A stretch of DNA of 37,404 nucleotides from positions 1 through 37,404 of the forward strand of contig DWXO01000091.1 of assembly GCA_019119165.1 (NCBI GenBank), read 5' to 3'. The translations under genes were made by a program, and so were the position numbers. Positions 17,159 through 25,387 of this stretch are shown one piece after another; the stretch's first letter is position 1; the number at the start of each line of letters is the position of its first letter. This DNA is from Candidatus Flavonifractor intestinigallinarum (GTDB lineage: Bacteria > Bacillota > Clostridia > Oscillospirales > Oscillospiraceae). The notes beneath the pieces are model-generated. The model did no database searches. It was not told the DNA's origin and saw only the letters and a list, made by a program, of their open reading frames with translations.

Positions 17159-17922
17159 ACCAGCACCTCGATTTTCTGAGCAAGTACCACCGCCAGCACC
17201 ATGGCCAGCTCACAAATTTGGAGGAAGAACCCGGCCAAATCGCCGGTGACGCCGCCGAATTGCCGGGCGCTCATCACCCGGTAGTAGAGGCAGGCCAGTC
17301 CCGCCCCCAGCAGGGCGGCCCCGCCGGTCCACAGGTCCAGCCACAGCAGGGCGGCGGCGCAGGCCACCACCCAGATCACCATGACGCCCCGGGCCTTGGC
17401 GGTGTCCATGGTGTCGGTAAAAGTGGCCAGCAGGCCGGTGCCCCGGGCGTTGGGCAGGGTCACGGCGAACAGGCCGGACAGACTGCGGGAGAGCACTGGC
17501 CCCAACGCCAGCACCAGGGCGGCCCGTCCAACCGCCGCCACCTCGCACCAGCAGGCGAAGAACACCAGCAGGTAGAGCCCGCAGCAGATGATGGCAAAGG
17601 CCCCGGTGTGGGAGTCCTTCAAAATCTCCAGCTTGCGCTCCCGGCTCTGGTGGGAGGACAGGGCGTCGCAGGTATCACAGAAGCCATCCAGATGGATGCC
17701 GCCGTTGAGGGCGATGGGAATGAGCAGGGCGAAGGCGGCAAAGAAGAGAGGGCCGAAGCCCAGATATCGGGCCAGAACCATCCAACCGTACAGCACCGCC
17801 CCAATGACCGCCCCCACCAGGGGAAAGAAGCACAGGGCCCAGGCCAGGGCCTTCTTCTCCCAGTCCACCCGGGGCATGGGGACCTTGGAGTACATGGCAA
17901 AGGCAATGATGAGGCTTTTCAC
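17155..17922 (-). CDS. cobS: Adenosylcobinamide-GDP ribazoletransferase (cobalamin synthase)
   Basis: Membrane enzyme that joins adenosylcobinamide-GDP and alpha-ribazole (phosphate) to make cobalamin; 255 residues. It opens VKSLIIAFAMYSKVPMPRVDW, and the CobS signature NGGIHLDGFCDTCDAL with its acidic metal-binding residues is clear (about 72-87), followed by LKDSHTGAFAII. Multiple hydrophobic helices cover the rest. The start is GTG at 17922, overlapping the cobU stop (GTGA), with GGAAGGGAG upstream. Its stop overlaps the short cobU-like gene. Confidence 0.95.
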   Translation of the reverse strand: MKSLIIAFAMYSKVPMPRVDWEKKALAWALCFFPLVGAVIGAVLYGWMVLARYLGFGPLFFAAFALLIPIALNGGIHLDGFCDTCDALSSHQSRERKLEILKDSHTGAFAIICCGLYLLVFFACWCEVAAVGRAALVLALGPVLSRSLSGLFAVTLPNARGTGLLATFTDTMDTAKARGVMVIWVVACAAALLWLDLWTGGAALLGAGLACLYYRVMSARQFGGVTGDLAGFFLQICELAMVLAVVLAQKIEVLV

Positions 17923-18440
17923 GCAAAAACTCCCTTCCACGCCACCGGGATACCGCATACCACTTCATAGACCTGTCCCGCCAGGGCGGCTGTCCGGCGG
18001 TTCAGCTCCCCCAGCACCGACAGGTAGTCCAGGGTGACGGGATCGTAGTCCATCCCATCGGAAAACAGCTCGTTGGTGACCACCACCAGCAGCTCCGCCT
18101 GGTCCGCCGCCCGGCGTATCCCCGCCAGCACCCGGTCCAGGGTCCCGTCCTTCCCGTCGGGAGAGAAATACTCGTTGGCGCACAGGTTGGACAGGTCCTC
18201 CAGCAGCACGGCGCAGCCGGAGGGCAGCACCATATCCGCTAGACCGGTGGGACACTCCACCGTCTCAAACCCCTTGCCGGCGCGCATTTGCCGGTGGCGC
18301 TCCACCCGGCGGACGCTCTCCCGGTCCCACACCTGCATGGTGGCCAGATAAATTCTGTTCTCCAGGCCGGAGGAGGTCACCAGAGATTCGGCAAATTCCG
18401 ACTTCCCACTGGCCGAGCCGCCGGAGACCAGGATTAACAT
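17919..18440 (-). CDS. cobU: Adenosylcobinamide kinase / adenosylcobinamide-phosphate guanylyltransferase
   Basis: CobU family protein, 173 residues, close to the usual 180. It phosphorylates adenosylcobinamide and transfers GMP to it. The P-loop GGSASGKS is intact (residues 7-14). YLATMQVWDRESVRRVERHR contains the expected guanylylation histidine (His49, cf. His46 of the Salmonella enzyme), and LLEDLSNLCANEYF follows. The normally conserved NEVGxGIVP segment instead reads NELFSDGMDYDP (123-134), a clear deviation; the short paralogue at 16802-17158 retains that motif. The ATG at 18440 has GGGAGG at good spacing. A paired palindromic repeat separates it from cobT. Confidence 0.92.
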   Translation of the reverse strand: MLILVSGGSASGKSEFAESLVTSSGLENRIYLATMQVWDRESVRRVERHRQMRAGKGFETVECPTGLADMVLPSGCAVLLEDLSNLCANEYFSPDGKDGTLDRVLAGIRRAADQAELLVVVTNELFSDGMDYDPVTLDYLSVLGELNRRTAALAGQVYEVVCGIPVAWKGVFA

Positions 18441-18460
18441 GGTGATTCCTCCCTTCAAAC

Positions 18461-18524
18461 GGGCGGGTGTGGGCACCCGCCCCTACAATCAAACCCCGTA
18501 GGGGCCGATGCCCACATCGGCCCG
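18461..18524. repeat. Paired palindromic repeat element between cobT and cobU
   Basis: Two arms face each other. Arm A (18461-18486) ends CCCCTAC and contains the palindrome GGGCGGGTGTGGGCACCCGCCC. An 11-nt spacer follows, then arm B (18498-18524), which begins GTAGGGG and contains GGCCGATGCCCACATCGGCC. Each arm folds into its own hairpin and the arms also pair with each other through CCCCTAC/GTAGGGG. The same architecture occurs at 25388-25456. It fills nearly the whole gap from 3 nt after the cobT stop to just upstream of the cobU ribosome site. Confidence 0.8.
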
Positions 18525-18526
18525 CG

Positions 18527-19585
18527 TCACGTTAACGGCTGGTAGGCCTCAATGTCCACGGCCTCAAAGGTGGCCATCTCCCGGTACACCGCCAGGCCCA
18601 TGTCCAGCAGGGGCATCACCGCCACCGCGCCGGTGCCCTCCCCCAGCCGCATCCCGGCGTAGAGGAAGGGCTCCAGGCCCAGATCCGCCAGCACCAGCTT
18701 GCTGGCCGGCTCGTCGGAGGCGTGGGACCCCAGCATATAGTCGCGGCTGTCCGGGCAGATCCGGGCGGCAATGAGGGCTGCCACCGAGGAGATGAAGCCG
18801 TCCACCAGCACCGGCACATGGCACATGGCCCCGCCCAGGAACACCCCGGCCAGACCCGCCAGATCCAGACCGCCCACCTTATGGAGCACGTCCAGGGGAT
18901 CGTTGGGATCGGGACGGTTGACGGCGATGCCCTGCTCAATGGCGTGGATTTTCCGCCGCAAACCCTCACTGGACAAGCCCGCCCCCCGGCCGGTCATATC
19001 CACCGGCGGGCGGTTCAGAAACACCGAGGCCACGGCGGAGGAGGTGGTGGTGTTGCCGATGCCCATTTCCCCAGTGCCCAGCAGGCGTACGCCCTGGGTA
19101 CACAGGTCACGGGCCACCTCCACCCCAACCAGGATGGCCCGCTCCGCCTCCTCCCAGGTCATAGCGGGGCCCTGGGACAGGTTGGCGGTGCCCCGGCGGA
19201 TGTTCTTCTGCAAGATCCGTTCCCCGTGGAGAGGGGTGGCCACACCGATATCCACCGGCACGATCTCCACCCCGGCAGCCCGGCCCATGGCGCACACGCT
19301 GGTATCGCCGGTGGACATATTCTCCGCCACAATGGCGGTGACCTCCTGGCCGGTCTGGGTGACCCCGTCGGCCACTACGCCATTGTCGGCGCACATCACC
19401 ACCACCGCCCGCTTGGAGATGTCCACGTTGGGGTTGCCGGTAATGGCGGCAATGCGGATAATGGCGCTCTCCAGAGCCCCCAAGCTGCCCAGGGGCTTGG
19501 CGATGGAGTCCCAGCGGGCCTTAGCCTGGGCCGCCGCGTTTTGGTCGGCGGGGGTGATGGAACGGACCACTTCTTCCAGTGTCAT
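18527..19585 (-). CDS. cobT: Nicotinate-nucleotide--dimethylbenzimidazole phosphoribosyltransferase
   Basis: Activates the lower-ligand base by transferring phosphoribose from nicotinate mononucleotide, giving alpha-ribazole phosphate; 352 residues, the normal length. Family motifs are KPLGSLGALESAIIRIA near residue 31, VVMCADNGVVADGVTQ, LLGTGEMGIGNTTTSSAVAS (about 169-188) and the C-terminal catalytic glutamate in MRLGEGTGAVAVMPLLD. The ATG overlaps the cbiA stop (ATGA). No DMB synthesis genes (bluB or bza) are in the window, so the base may be salvaged or made elsewhere. Confidence 0.97.
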   Translation of the reverse strand: MTLEEVVRSITPADQNAAAQAKARWDSIAKPLGSLGALESAIIRIAAITGNPNVDISKRAVVVMCADNGVVADGVTQTGQEVTAIVAENMSTGDTSVCAMGRAAGVEIVPVDIGVATPLHGERILQKNIRRGTANLSQGPAMTWEEAERAILVGVEVARDLCTQGVRLLGTGEMGIGNTTTSSAVASVFLNRPPVDMTGRGAGLSSEGLRRKIHAIEQGIAVNRPDPNDPLDVLHKVGGLDLAGLAGVFLGGAMCHVPVLVDGFISSVAALIAARICPDSRDYMLGSHASDEPASKLVLADLGLEPFLYAGMRLGEGTGAVAVMPLLDMGLAVYREMATFEAVDIEAYQPLT

Positions 19586-20949
19586 AGCAATGCCTCCTGT
19601 CGGCGGCGGGCCGCCGCCACGAAATTGCGGGCCATCTCAGGTCTGGCCCAGAAATGGAAGTGGGGAAATCCGGCGTACAGGGTAGGGGTATGAATACCGC
19701 AGTCCCAGCCCCTGTCGCTCAGCGGCTTTTGGGCCCGGAAGCTGTCGCCGGGCTGCTGGCTGTCCCAGTAGTGGAACTCGTGGGCGGGCAGCTCCTCCCC
19801 CGCTTGACACAGCAGACCGCTCGTCCGGGCGGTGAGTGTCACATAGCCAAACCGGCCCAGCCTGCCGGTATTCCAGGCTCTGCCGGGGATCACCCCCGCC
19901 ATGGACCAGTCTCTTCCGTCGGCATCCTCCAGCGTCTCATGGAGGTAGAGGAAGCCGCCGCACTCGGCCACGGTGGGCAGGCCGCCCGCCACCCCGTTCC
20001 GGATGGCGGACAACATGGCGCTATTTTGACTCAACTGCTCCGCCAGCAGCTCCGGGTAGCCGCCCCCCAGGTAGAGGCCGCAGGTGCCTTCCGGCAGATT
20101 TTTGTCCTCCAGGGGGGAGAATTCCACCAGCCTGGCCCCCAGCCGCTCCAGCAGCTCCAGGCCGTCGGCGTAGTAAAAACAGAAGGCCTTGTCCCGGGCC
20201 ACGGCGATCACCGGCCCGCCCTCCACCGGCTCCGGCAGGTCCAAAGGCCCGGCGTTCAGGTCGGGGGCGGAGGCGGCCAGGGCCAGCAGGCCGGTGAGGT
20301 CAATGGTCTGCTCCGCCTGGGCGGCCAGCTTTTTCAGTTTCTCCTTCAGGCCCGCCACCTCGTCGGCGGTGACCAGACCCAGGTGGCGGCTCTCCAGGGC
20401 GCAGTCGGGCAGGCTGGGCAGGAAGCCATATACCTTTACACCCGTCTCCCCCTCGATACATTCCTTCAGCCGGGGATAGAGCATGGGAGACACCCGGTTG
20501 AGGATCACACCCTGGATGCCGCTGTCCGGCCGAAAGGTTTTCAGGCCGTGGACCACGGCGGACAGGGTGAGGGCGCTCCCCCGGCCATCCACCACCAGCA
20601 CCGCCGGGGTGTTCGTGGCTTTGGCCAGATGGTAGGCGCTGGCCTCATGGCTCATGGCGATGCCGTCATAGTAGCCCATGACCCCCTCGATGAGGGCCAG
20701 GCCGGACCCGATGCTGTTCTGCTCCAGCAGGGACCGGGTACGGTCCTCCCCCAGGAAGAACAGGTCCAGGTTGCGGCTTTTGGCCCCGATGACCTTGCTG
20801 TGGAACATGGGGTCAATATAGTCGGGACCGCACTTGAAGGCCACGGGATTGATCTTTCGGTCCATCATAGCCTGCAACAGGGCGCAGGTCACGGTGGTCT
20901 TGCCCCCTCCGCTGGCGGGGGCGCACAGCAGCAGCCGGGGCGTGCTCAT
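19582..20949 (-). CDS. cbiA: Cobyrinic acid a,c-diamide synthase
   Basis: Glutamine-dependent amidation of the a and c side chains of cobyrinic acid; 455 residues. The N-terminal ATP-binding domain has STPRLLLCAPASGGGKTTVT with a P-loop, FKCGPDYIDPMFH and GVMGYYDG. The C-terminal glutamine amidotransferase domain has the nucleophile cysteine in TVAECGGFLYLHETL, and LYLGGGYPELLAEQLS precedes it. The ATG at 20949 overlaps the cbiET stop (ATGA); the longer frame above is out-of-frame cbiT. Its stop overlaps the cobT start. Confidence 0.96.
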   Translation of the reverse strand: MSTPRLLLCAPASGGGKTTVTCALLQAMMDRKINPVAFKCGPDYIDPMFHSKVIGAKSRNLDLFFLGEDRTRSLLEQNSIGSGLALIEGVMGYYDGIAMSHEASAYHLAKATNTPAVLVVDGRGSALTLSAVVHGLKTFRPDSGIQGVILNRVSPMLYPRLKECIEGETGVKVYGFLPSLPDCALESRHLGLVTADEVAGLKEKLKKLAAQAEQTIDLTGLLALAASAPDLNAGPLDLPEPVEGGPVIAVARDKAFCFYYADGLELLERLGARLVEFSPLEDKNLPEGTCGLYLGGGYPELLAEQLSQNSAMLSAIRNGVAGGLPTVAECGGFLYLHETLEDADGRDWSMAGVIPGRAWNTGRLGRFGYVTLTARTSGLLCQAGEELPAHEFHYWDSQQPGDSFRAQKPLSDRGWDCGIHTPTLYAGFPHFHFWARPEMARNFVAAARRRQEALL

Positions 20950-22139
20950 GGCCGACCCTCCCCGGAGAAAATCCACACCGGATTCTGGGCGTCCATCAGG
21001 TGATACCGCCCCGCTTGCCGGGTACGGGTGGCGGACACCTGCACCATATCCGCTCCCTCCAGAGAGGCGAAGAGCCGGGCGGCCTCGGCCACCGTCTCCA
21101 AGGTGACGGCGGTACACACCACCCGGGCGGCGGGATTTTTCCGGAAGATGAGATGCAAAATCTCCTCCAGCTCCCCGGAGGTGCCCCCCAGAAAGACCCG
21201 GTCGGGGGCAGGCAGGTCCTCCAGCGCCGCCGGAGCGCTACCGGGCACCACCACCAGATTGCCGGTGTGGAACCGGGCCTTGTTCTCCGCCAGCAGAGCC
21301 AGGGCCTCCTCCTTTTTCTCCACGGCGTACACCTGCCCGGCGGGACAGGCCAGGGCGCACTCCACCGACACCGAGCCGGTGCCCGCCCCCACGTCCCACA
21401 CCACATGGTGCTCCTCCAGCCGCAGCTTGGAGATGGCCAGGGCGCGCACCTCCTCCTTGGTCATGGGCACATCCCCCCGGAGGAAGGCCCCGTCGGGCAG
21501 GCCGGGAGAATTGAAGGGCCGCACCACCGGGTCGGGATTCTCAGCCAGCAGTACAGATAGATCAGCAAAGGACTGCTCCGCCAGCTCCGCCGCGGTGCCG
21601 GTGACGATGCGCTCGTCGGGGTAGCTCAGCCGCTCCCCCACCGACACTGTGACCCCGCCCAGCCCCCGCCGGGTCAGCTCCTTGCAGATGTCCTCCGCAC
21701 GGGTGGCTCCGCCGGTGAGGGCGAAGGTGCGGCTGTTGCGCTGGATCTCCCCCACCACGTTGTGGCTGCGGCCGTGGGCGCTGACGATCTTCACGTCCTG
21801 CCAGCTGGTGTGCAGCCTGGCGCAGAAATAACTGAGGGAGGAGATGCCGGGGATGGTAATTACCTCATGGCTGCCCAGCAGGGTCCACAGCTTTTTGGCC
21901 CCGCTGTAGAAGCCGGTATCCCCGGACAGGAGCACCCCAATGGGGCCCTCCTGCTGCTTTTCGATGTATTCGGCAATGTCGCTCCCGGCGATGAGGGGCA
22001 CGCAGGTGTGGCTCTCCTGGAAGGGCTCCAGCAGCCGGGGGGCCCCCACCAGGGTGGCGCACCCCTTGACCGCCTCCAGCGCCCACACCGTCATGGTCTC
22101 GGGGGCGCCCATGCCCATGCCGATGAGATAGACTTTCAT
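20946..22139 (-). CDS. cbiET: Cobalt-precorrin-7 C5-methyltransferase / cobalt-precorrin-6B C15-methyltransferase fusion
   Basis: Fusion of 397 residues. The CbiE half (about 1-205) is a SUMT-type methyltransferase: MKVYLIGMGMGAPETMTVWA, VGAPRLLEPF, LLSGDTGFYSGAKKL and IPGISSLSYFCARLH. The CbiT half (about 215-397) is a Rossmann SAM methyltransferase and decarboxylase: MTKEEVRALAISKLRLEEHH, VWDVGAGTGSVSVECAL (motif I, about 247-263) and VFLGGTSGELEEIL. It adds the C5 and C15 methyls and decarboxylates the C12 acetate, equivalent to CobL. The ATG at 22139 overlaps the cbiJ stop (ATGA), and its stop overlaps the cbiA start. Confidence 0.96.
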   Translation of the reverse strand: MKVYLIGMGMGAPETMTVWALEAVKGCATLVGAPRLLEPFQESHTCVPLIAGSDIAEYIEKQQEGPIGVLLSGDTGFYSGAKKLWTLLGSHEVITIPGISSLSYFCARLHTSWQDVKIVSAHGRSHNVVGEIQRNSRTFALTGGATRAEDICKELTRRGLGGVTVSVGERLSYPDERIVTGTAAELAEQSFADLSVLLAENPDPVVRPFNSPGLPDGAFLRGDVPMTKEEVRALAISKLRLEEHHVVWDVGAGTGSVSVECALACPAGQVYAVEKKEEALALLAENKARFHTGNLVVVPGSAPAALEDLPAPDRVFLGGTSGELEEILHLIFRKNPAARVVCTAVTLETVAEAARLFASLEGADMVQVSATRTRQAGRYHLMDAQNPVWIFSGEGRP

Positions 22140-22885
22140 GTATTCCCCTCCCGTTCCAGCAGCTTCTTCAGCCCCTCCAGCTCCATGCCGGTCTCCCGCC
22201 GGGGGCGCTCCACCACCAGCAGGGTGCAGTCCTTTTCCCGGGCGGCCTCCGCCTTCTCCCGAAAGCCGCCGTAGCCGCCGGTATCCTTGGTGACCAGCAC
22301 CTGAATGGCATACTGGTCGATGGTGGCCTCGTTCATGGCTCTGGTAAAAGGGCCCTGCATACAGATAATATTCTTGGGCGGAAAGCCCAGCTCCAGGCAG
22401 CGGCCAAGGGAGTCCAGGGTGGGCAGCACCCGGGGATAGCACCGCTCCACCAGGCCGGACCGGGCAAAGGCGTCCAGCTCCTTGCTGCCGGTGGTGAGCA
22501 GGATGTTGCCCGGCAGCTCCTCCAGCCGCCGGGCCGCCTGAGCCATACTCTCCGCCTTCAGGCAGCCGTCCTCCCGGTCGGACTGCCGCACCAGCCGCCG
22601 GTAAGGCAGGCCGGTCTTGCAGGCGGCGGAGCGGATGTTCTCGGTGACCTCCACCGCATAGGGGTGGGTAGCGTCCACCACGCAGGCAAAGGGATGGCCG
22701 GCCATCAGGGCCTCCATCTCCTCTTCCGTCAGCCGCCGGGCGGAGAGGGCGATGTTGGGATGCTGTGGGATCAGCTGGGCTCCATAGTCCGTGGCCACGC
22801 AGAGGTACACCTGCCAGCCCCGCTCCGCCAGCCACAGGGCCAGCTCCCTTCCCTCGGCGGTGCCGCCGAAGAGCAGAACCTCCAT
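22136..22885 (-). CDS. cbiJ: Cobalt-precorrin-6A reductase
   Basis: NAD(P)H-dependent reductase of the corrin ring, 249 residues. The N-terminus MEVLLFGGTAEGRELALWLAE is the CbiJ/CobK signature. VVDATHPYAVEVTENIRSAA, NILLTTGSKELDAF and a C-terminal VTKDTGGYGGFREKAEAA with the DSG/GxxGGxxEK-type motif support it. The start is ATG at 22885, 1 nt after the cbiH stop (TAA/TGA region 22887); the longer frame lies in out-of-frame cbiH sequence. The stop overlaps cbiET. Confidence 0.95.
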   Translation of the reverse strand: MEVLLFGGTAEGRELALWLAERGWQVYLCVATDYGAQLIPQHPNIALSARRLTEEEMEALMAGHPFACVVDATHPYAVEVTENIRSAACKTGLPYRRLVRQSDREDGCLKAESMAQAARRLEELPGNILLTTGSKELDAFARSGLVERCYPRVLPTLDSLGRCLELGFPPKNIICMQGPFTRAMNEATIDQYAIQVLVTKDTGGYGGFREKAEAAREKDCTLLVVERPRRETGMELEGLKKLLEREGNT

Positions 22886-22886
22886 C

Positions 22887-23624
22887 TTACTCCCCCCGCT
22901 GGAGATAGCCACGGGGGGTGACCATCTTATCGGCCAGCACCTTGGTCTGGCTGTTGCCGATGAATACGGTGGTAAACATATCCACCTGGGCGTCCCGCAG
23001 CTGGGCCAGGGTGAGGAGCTTGCCCTCCTCCCCCTCCCGGCCAATGTTGCGGACGGTGCCGCACACGGTGTTGGGGTCCTTGTCCCGCAGCAGGATATCG
23101 CAGGCCCGCTGCAAATAGTCGGGCCGGTTCCGGCTGGAGGGGTTGTAGAGGCAGATCACGAAGTCCGCCTGAGCGGCGGCGGTCAACCGCTTTTCGATCT
23201 TCTCCCAGGGGGTGAGCAGATCGGACAGGGAGATCACCGCGAAGTCGTGGGTCAGGGGAGCCCCCAGCACGGCGGCCCCGCCGCAGGCAGCGGTGATGCC
23301 GGGCACCACTTCGATCTCGATGGGGTCGTACTCCTGAGCCACCTCATAGATGAGCCCCGCCATGCCGTACACCCCGGAGTCGCCGGAGCACACCACCGCC
23401 ACGTCCTTGCCGGTGAGGGCGGCCTCCACGGCGGCCCGGCACCGGTCCACCTCCCGGCGCATCCCGGTGGACAGCACCTCTTTCTCCGGGAAGTCCGGAC
23501 GCACCAGCTCGATATAGGCGGTATAGCCCACGATCAGGTCGCACCCCTCCAAAGCGGCCCGGGCACGGCCGGTCAAGTCCGCGCCCCCGCCGGGGCCCAG
23601 TCCGATCACAGTTACTTTTTTCAT
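22887..23624 (-). CDS. cbiH: Cobalt-precorrin-3B (factor III) C17-methyltransferase
   Basis: Ring-contracting SAM methyltransferase, 245 residues. It opens MKKVTVIGLGPGGGADLTGRA, with VVCSGDSGVYGMAGLIYEVA (the GDxGxY loop) and VVPGITAACGGAAVLGAPLTHDFAVISLSD, which is diagnostic of CobJ/CbiH. FVICLYNPSSRNRPDYL and VCGTVRNIGREGE follow. No extra C-terminal domain is present. The ATG at 23624 overlaps the cbiG stop (ATGA). Confidence 0.96.
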   Translation of the reverse strand: MKKVTVIGLGPGGGADLTGRARAALEGCDLIVGYTAYIELVRPDFPEKEVLSTGMRREVDRCRAAVEAALTGKDVAVVCSGDSGVYGMAGLIYEVAQEYDPIEIEVVPGITAACGGAAVLGAPLTHDFAVISLSDLLTPWEKIEKRLTAAAQADFVICLYNPSSRNRPDYLQRACDILLRDKDPNTVCGTVRNIGREGEEGKLLTLAQLRDAQVDMFTTVFIGNSQTKVLADKMVTPRGYLQRGE

Positions 23625-24610
23625 AGGATCTTCCTTCCCGCCACCGCCACGGTGACGCCGTTTTTCGCCTGTTTGGGCACCAGAATGGTCCCTCCGGCCA
23701 GCACTGCAGCCCGCTCGCACACATTATCCACCCCGGTGATATGGGCCACAAAGGCGGATGGGGTAAATGTTCCCTGGGCCTGTTCCAGCTCCGCCGCCGA
23801 AAAGACGGTCAGGGGCAGGTGGTGGGCGGAGCAGAAGGCCAGCAGGCCTGGCTCATCCTGTTTCAGATCAATGGTGGCCACCTGGGCCACCGCCTGGCAC
23901 TCATAGCCGGACAGGGCCTCTTCCACCGCCCCCCGGATGGTCTCCATGGGGGTGCCTCTCCGGCAGCCGATCCCCAGGATCAATCCCCTGGGAGCCAGCC
24001 GCAGGGTGCGGGAAAAGGGGCCCTTTTCCTTCCGATAGGTCACCCACACACCCAGCTCCGCCGGGTCCCCGGTCAGTCCCGCCGGGCAGGGGTGACCGAA
24101 GTCACTGATAAAGCCCACGCTCTTTCCCTCCAGCAGGGCGGCGGAGATCTCTTTGGCAAGGACCCGGTCGGTAATGACCATGCCCCGCTCCCTGGCCCAC
24201 ACGTCCACAGCGAAAATACCGTTCACGTCGGTAGCAGTGGACACCGCCGCCTGACCGCCGGTAAGGGCAGCCACCTTCTCAGCCAGCTCATTGGCCCCTC
24301 CCACATGGCCGGACAGCAGGGGGATGGCAAACCGCCCCGCCTCATCCACGCTCACCACGGCGGGGTCGGTAAATTTATCCTTCACATGGGGGGCAATGGC
24401 CCGGACGGCGATGCCTGCCGCTCCCACAAAGATCAAAGCATCCGCTTCGGTCCAGGCCTTTTCCGTCCAGCCCTCCAGGCTGTCATAGGCCTCCGCCCCA
24501 ACCTCAGGGACAAACCGGGCTGGCACATGAAGGGTGGCCTCCAGCGCGTCAGCCAGGGTACGGCCCAAAGCCGCCCCCCGCCGGGTAAAGGCAATGATGG
24601 CCGCCGTCAC
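23621..24610 (-). CDS. cbiG: Cobalt-precorrin-5A hydrolase
   Basis: Opens the delta-lactone of cobalt-precorrin-5A with release of acetaldehyde, a step specific to the anaerobic route; 329 residues. The N-terminal domain carries ALIFVGAAGIAVRAIAPHVKDK and PAVVSVDEAGRFAIPLLSGHVGGANELA. The C-terminal CobE-like domain has LILGIGCRRGTPMETIRGAVE. It starts at GTG (24610), overlapping the cbiF stop (GTGA), which leaves little choice of start. The stop overlaps cbiH. Confidence 0.95.
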   Translation of the reverse strand: MTAAIIAFTRRGAALGRTLADALEATLHVPARFVPEVGAEAYDSLEGWTEKAWTEADALIFVGAAGIAVRAIAPHVKDKFTDPAVVSVDEAGRFAIPLLSGHVGGANELAEKVAALTGGQAAVSTATDVNGIFAVDVWARERGMVITDRVLAKEISAALLEGKSVGFISDFGHPCPAGLTGDPAELGVWVTYRKEKGPFSRTLRLAPRGLILGIGCRRGTPMETIRGAVEEALSGYECQAVAQVATIDLKQDEPGLLAFCSAHHLPLTVFSAAELEQAQGTFTPSAFVAHITGVDNVCERAAVLAGGTILVPKQAKNGVTVAVAGRKIL

Positions 24611-25362
24611 TTGCTGGCCTCCCGGAATTCATGGGTAAAGGTGGGGTCGTACAGCTTGGAGCGTTTGTAATCATCCCCCAGAAAATAACCGATGGTAATG
24701 AGGGCCGTCTTGGTGACCTGGTTCTCCTTGGCGGTTTTGGCCAGGGTGGACACGGTGCAGCGGTACACCTTCTCCTCCGGCCAGGTGGCCTTGTACACGA
24801 TGGCCGCCGGGGTATCGGGCGCATAGCCCCCCGCCATCAGCTCTTCCTCTACCTGCTCCAGCAGGCCGGTGGACAGGAAGAGCACCATGGTGCAGCCGTG
24901 GGAGGCCATCTTCCGCAGCTGCTCGCCCTCGGGCACGGGAGTGCGGCCCGCCATGCGGGTAATGATTACCGACTGTGATACATCAGGCAGAGTATACTCC
25001 GCGCAGAGGGCGGCGGCCGCTCCGGAGAAGGAGGACACGCCGGGGGTGACATCGTAGGCAATGCCCAGTTTGTCCAGCTCATCCATCTGCTCCCGGTGGG
25101 CCCCGTACAGGGAGGGGTCGCCGGTATGGAGCCGGACGGTGGTGCCCCCTCTGGCCTCGGTATCCTTCATCACCGCAATGACCTCTTCCAGGGTCATCTT
25201 GGCGCTGTCATAGACCTGGCAGCCTTCCTTTTTATAATCCAGCAGGGCGGGGTTCACCAGGGAACCAGCGTAGATGATCACATCCGCCTCCCCCAGCAGC
25301 TTGGCCCCCCGCACGGTGATGAGGTCGGCCCCGCCGGGGCCCGCGCCGATGAAATGTACCAT
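24607..25362 (-). CDS. cbiF: Cobalt-precorrin-4 C11-methyltransferase
   Basis: SAM methyltransferase acting on C11, 251 residues. It opens MVHFIGAGPGGADLITVRGAKL. ADVIIYAGSLVNPALLDY is the CbiF/CobM signature. RLHTGDPSLYGAHREQMDEL and VTPGVSSFSGAAAALCAEYTLPDVSQ, TRMAGRTPVPEGEQL complete the family pattern. I chose the second ATG (25362), since AGGAG lies 7 nt upstream; the ATG at 25368 is only 1-2 nt from that site. Upstream, the paired repeat at 25388-25456 separates it from cbiD. Confidence 0.95.
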   Translation of the reverse strand: MVHFIGAGPGGADLITVRGAKLLGEADVIIYAGSLVNPALLDYKKEGCQVYDSAKMTLEEVIAVMKDTEARGGTTVRLHTGDPSLYGAHREQMDELDKLGIAYDVTPGVSSFSGAAAALCAEYTLPDVSQSVIITRMAGRTPVPEGEQLRKMASHGCTMVLFLSTGLLEQVEEELMAGGYAPDTPAAIVYKATWPEEKVYRCTVSTLAKTAKENQVTKTALITIGYFLGDDYKRSKLYDPTFTHEFREASK

Positions 25363-25387
25363 AATCATTCTCCTGTCTGTATGAGTG

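Noticed and set aside
22140-22835. Extension of the CbiET frame up to 22835
   Set aside because: This part is out-of-frame cbiJ sequence; the ATGA overlap at 22139 and the CbiE N-terminal motif define the start.
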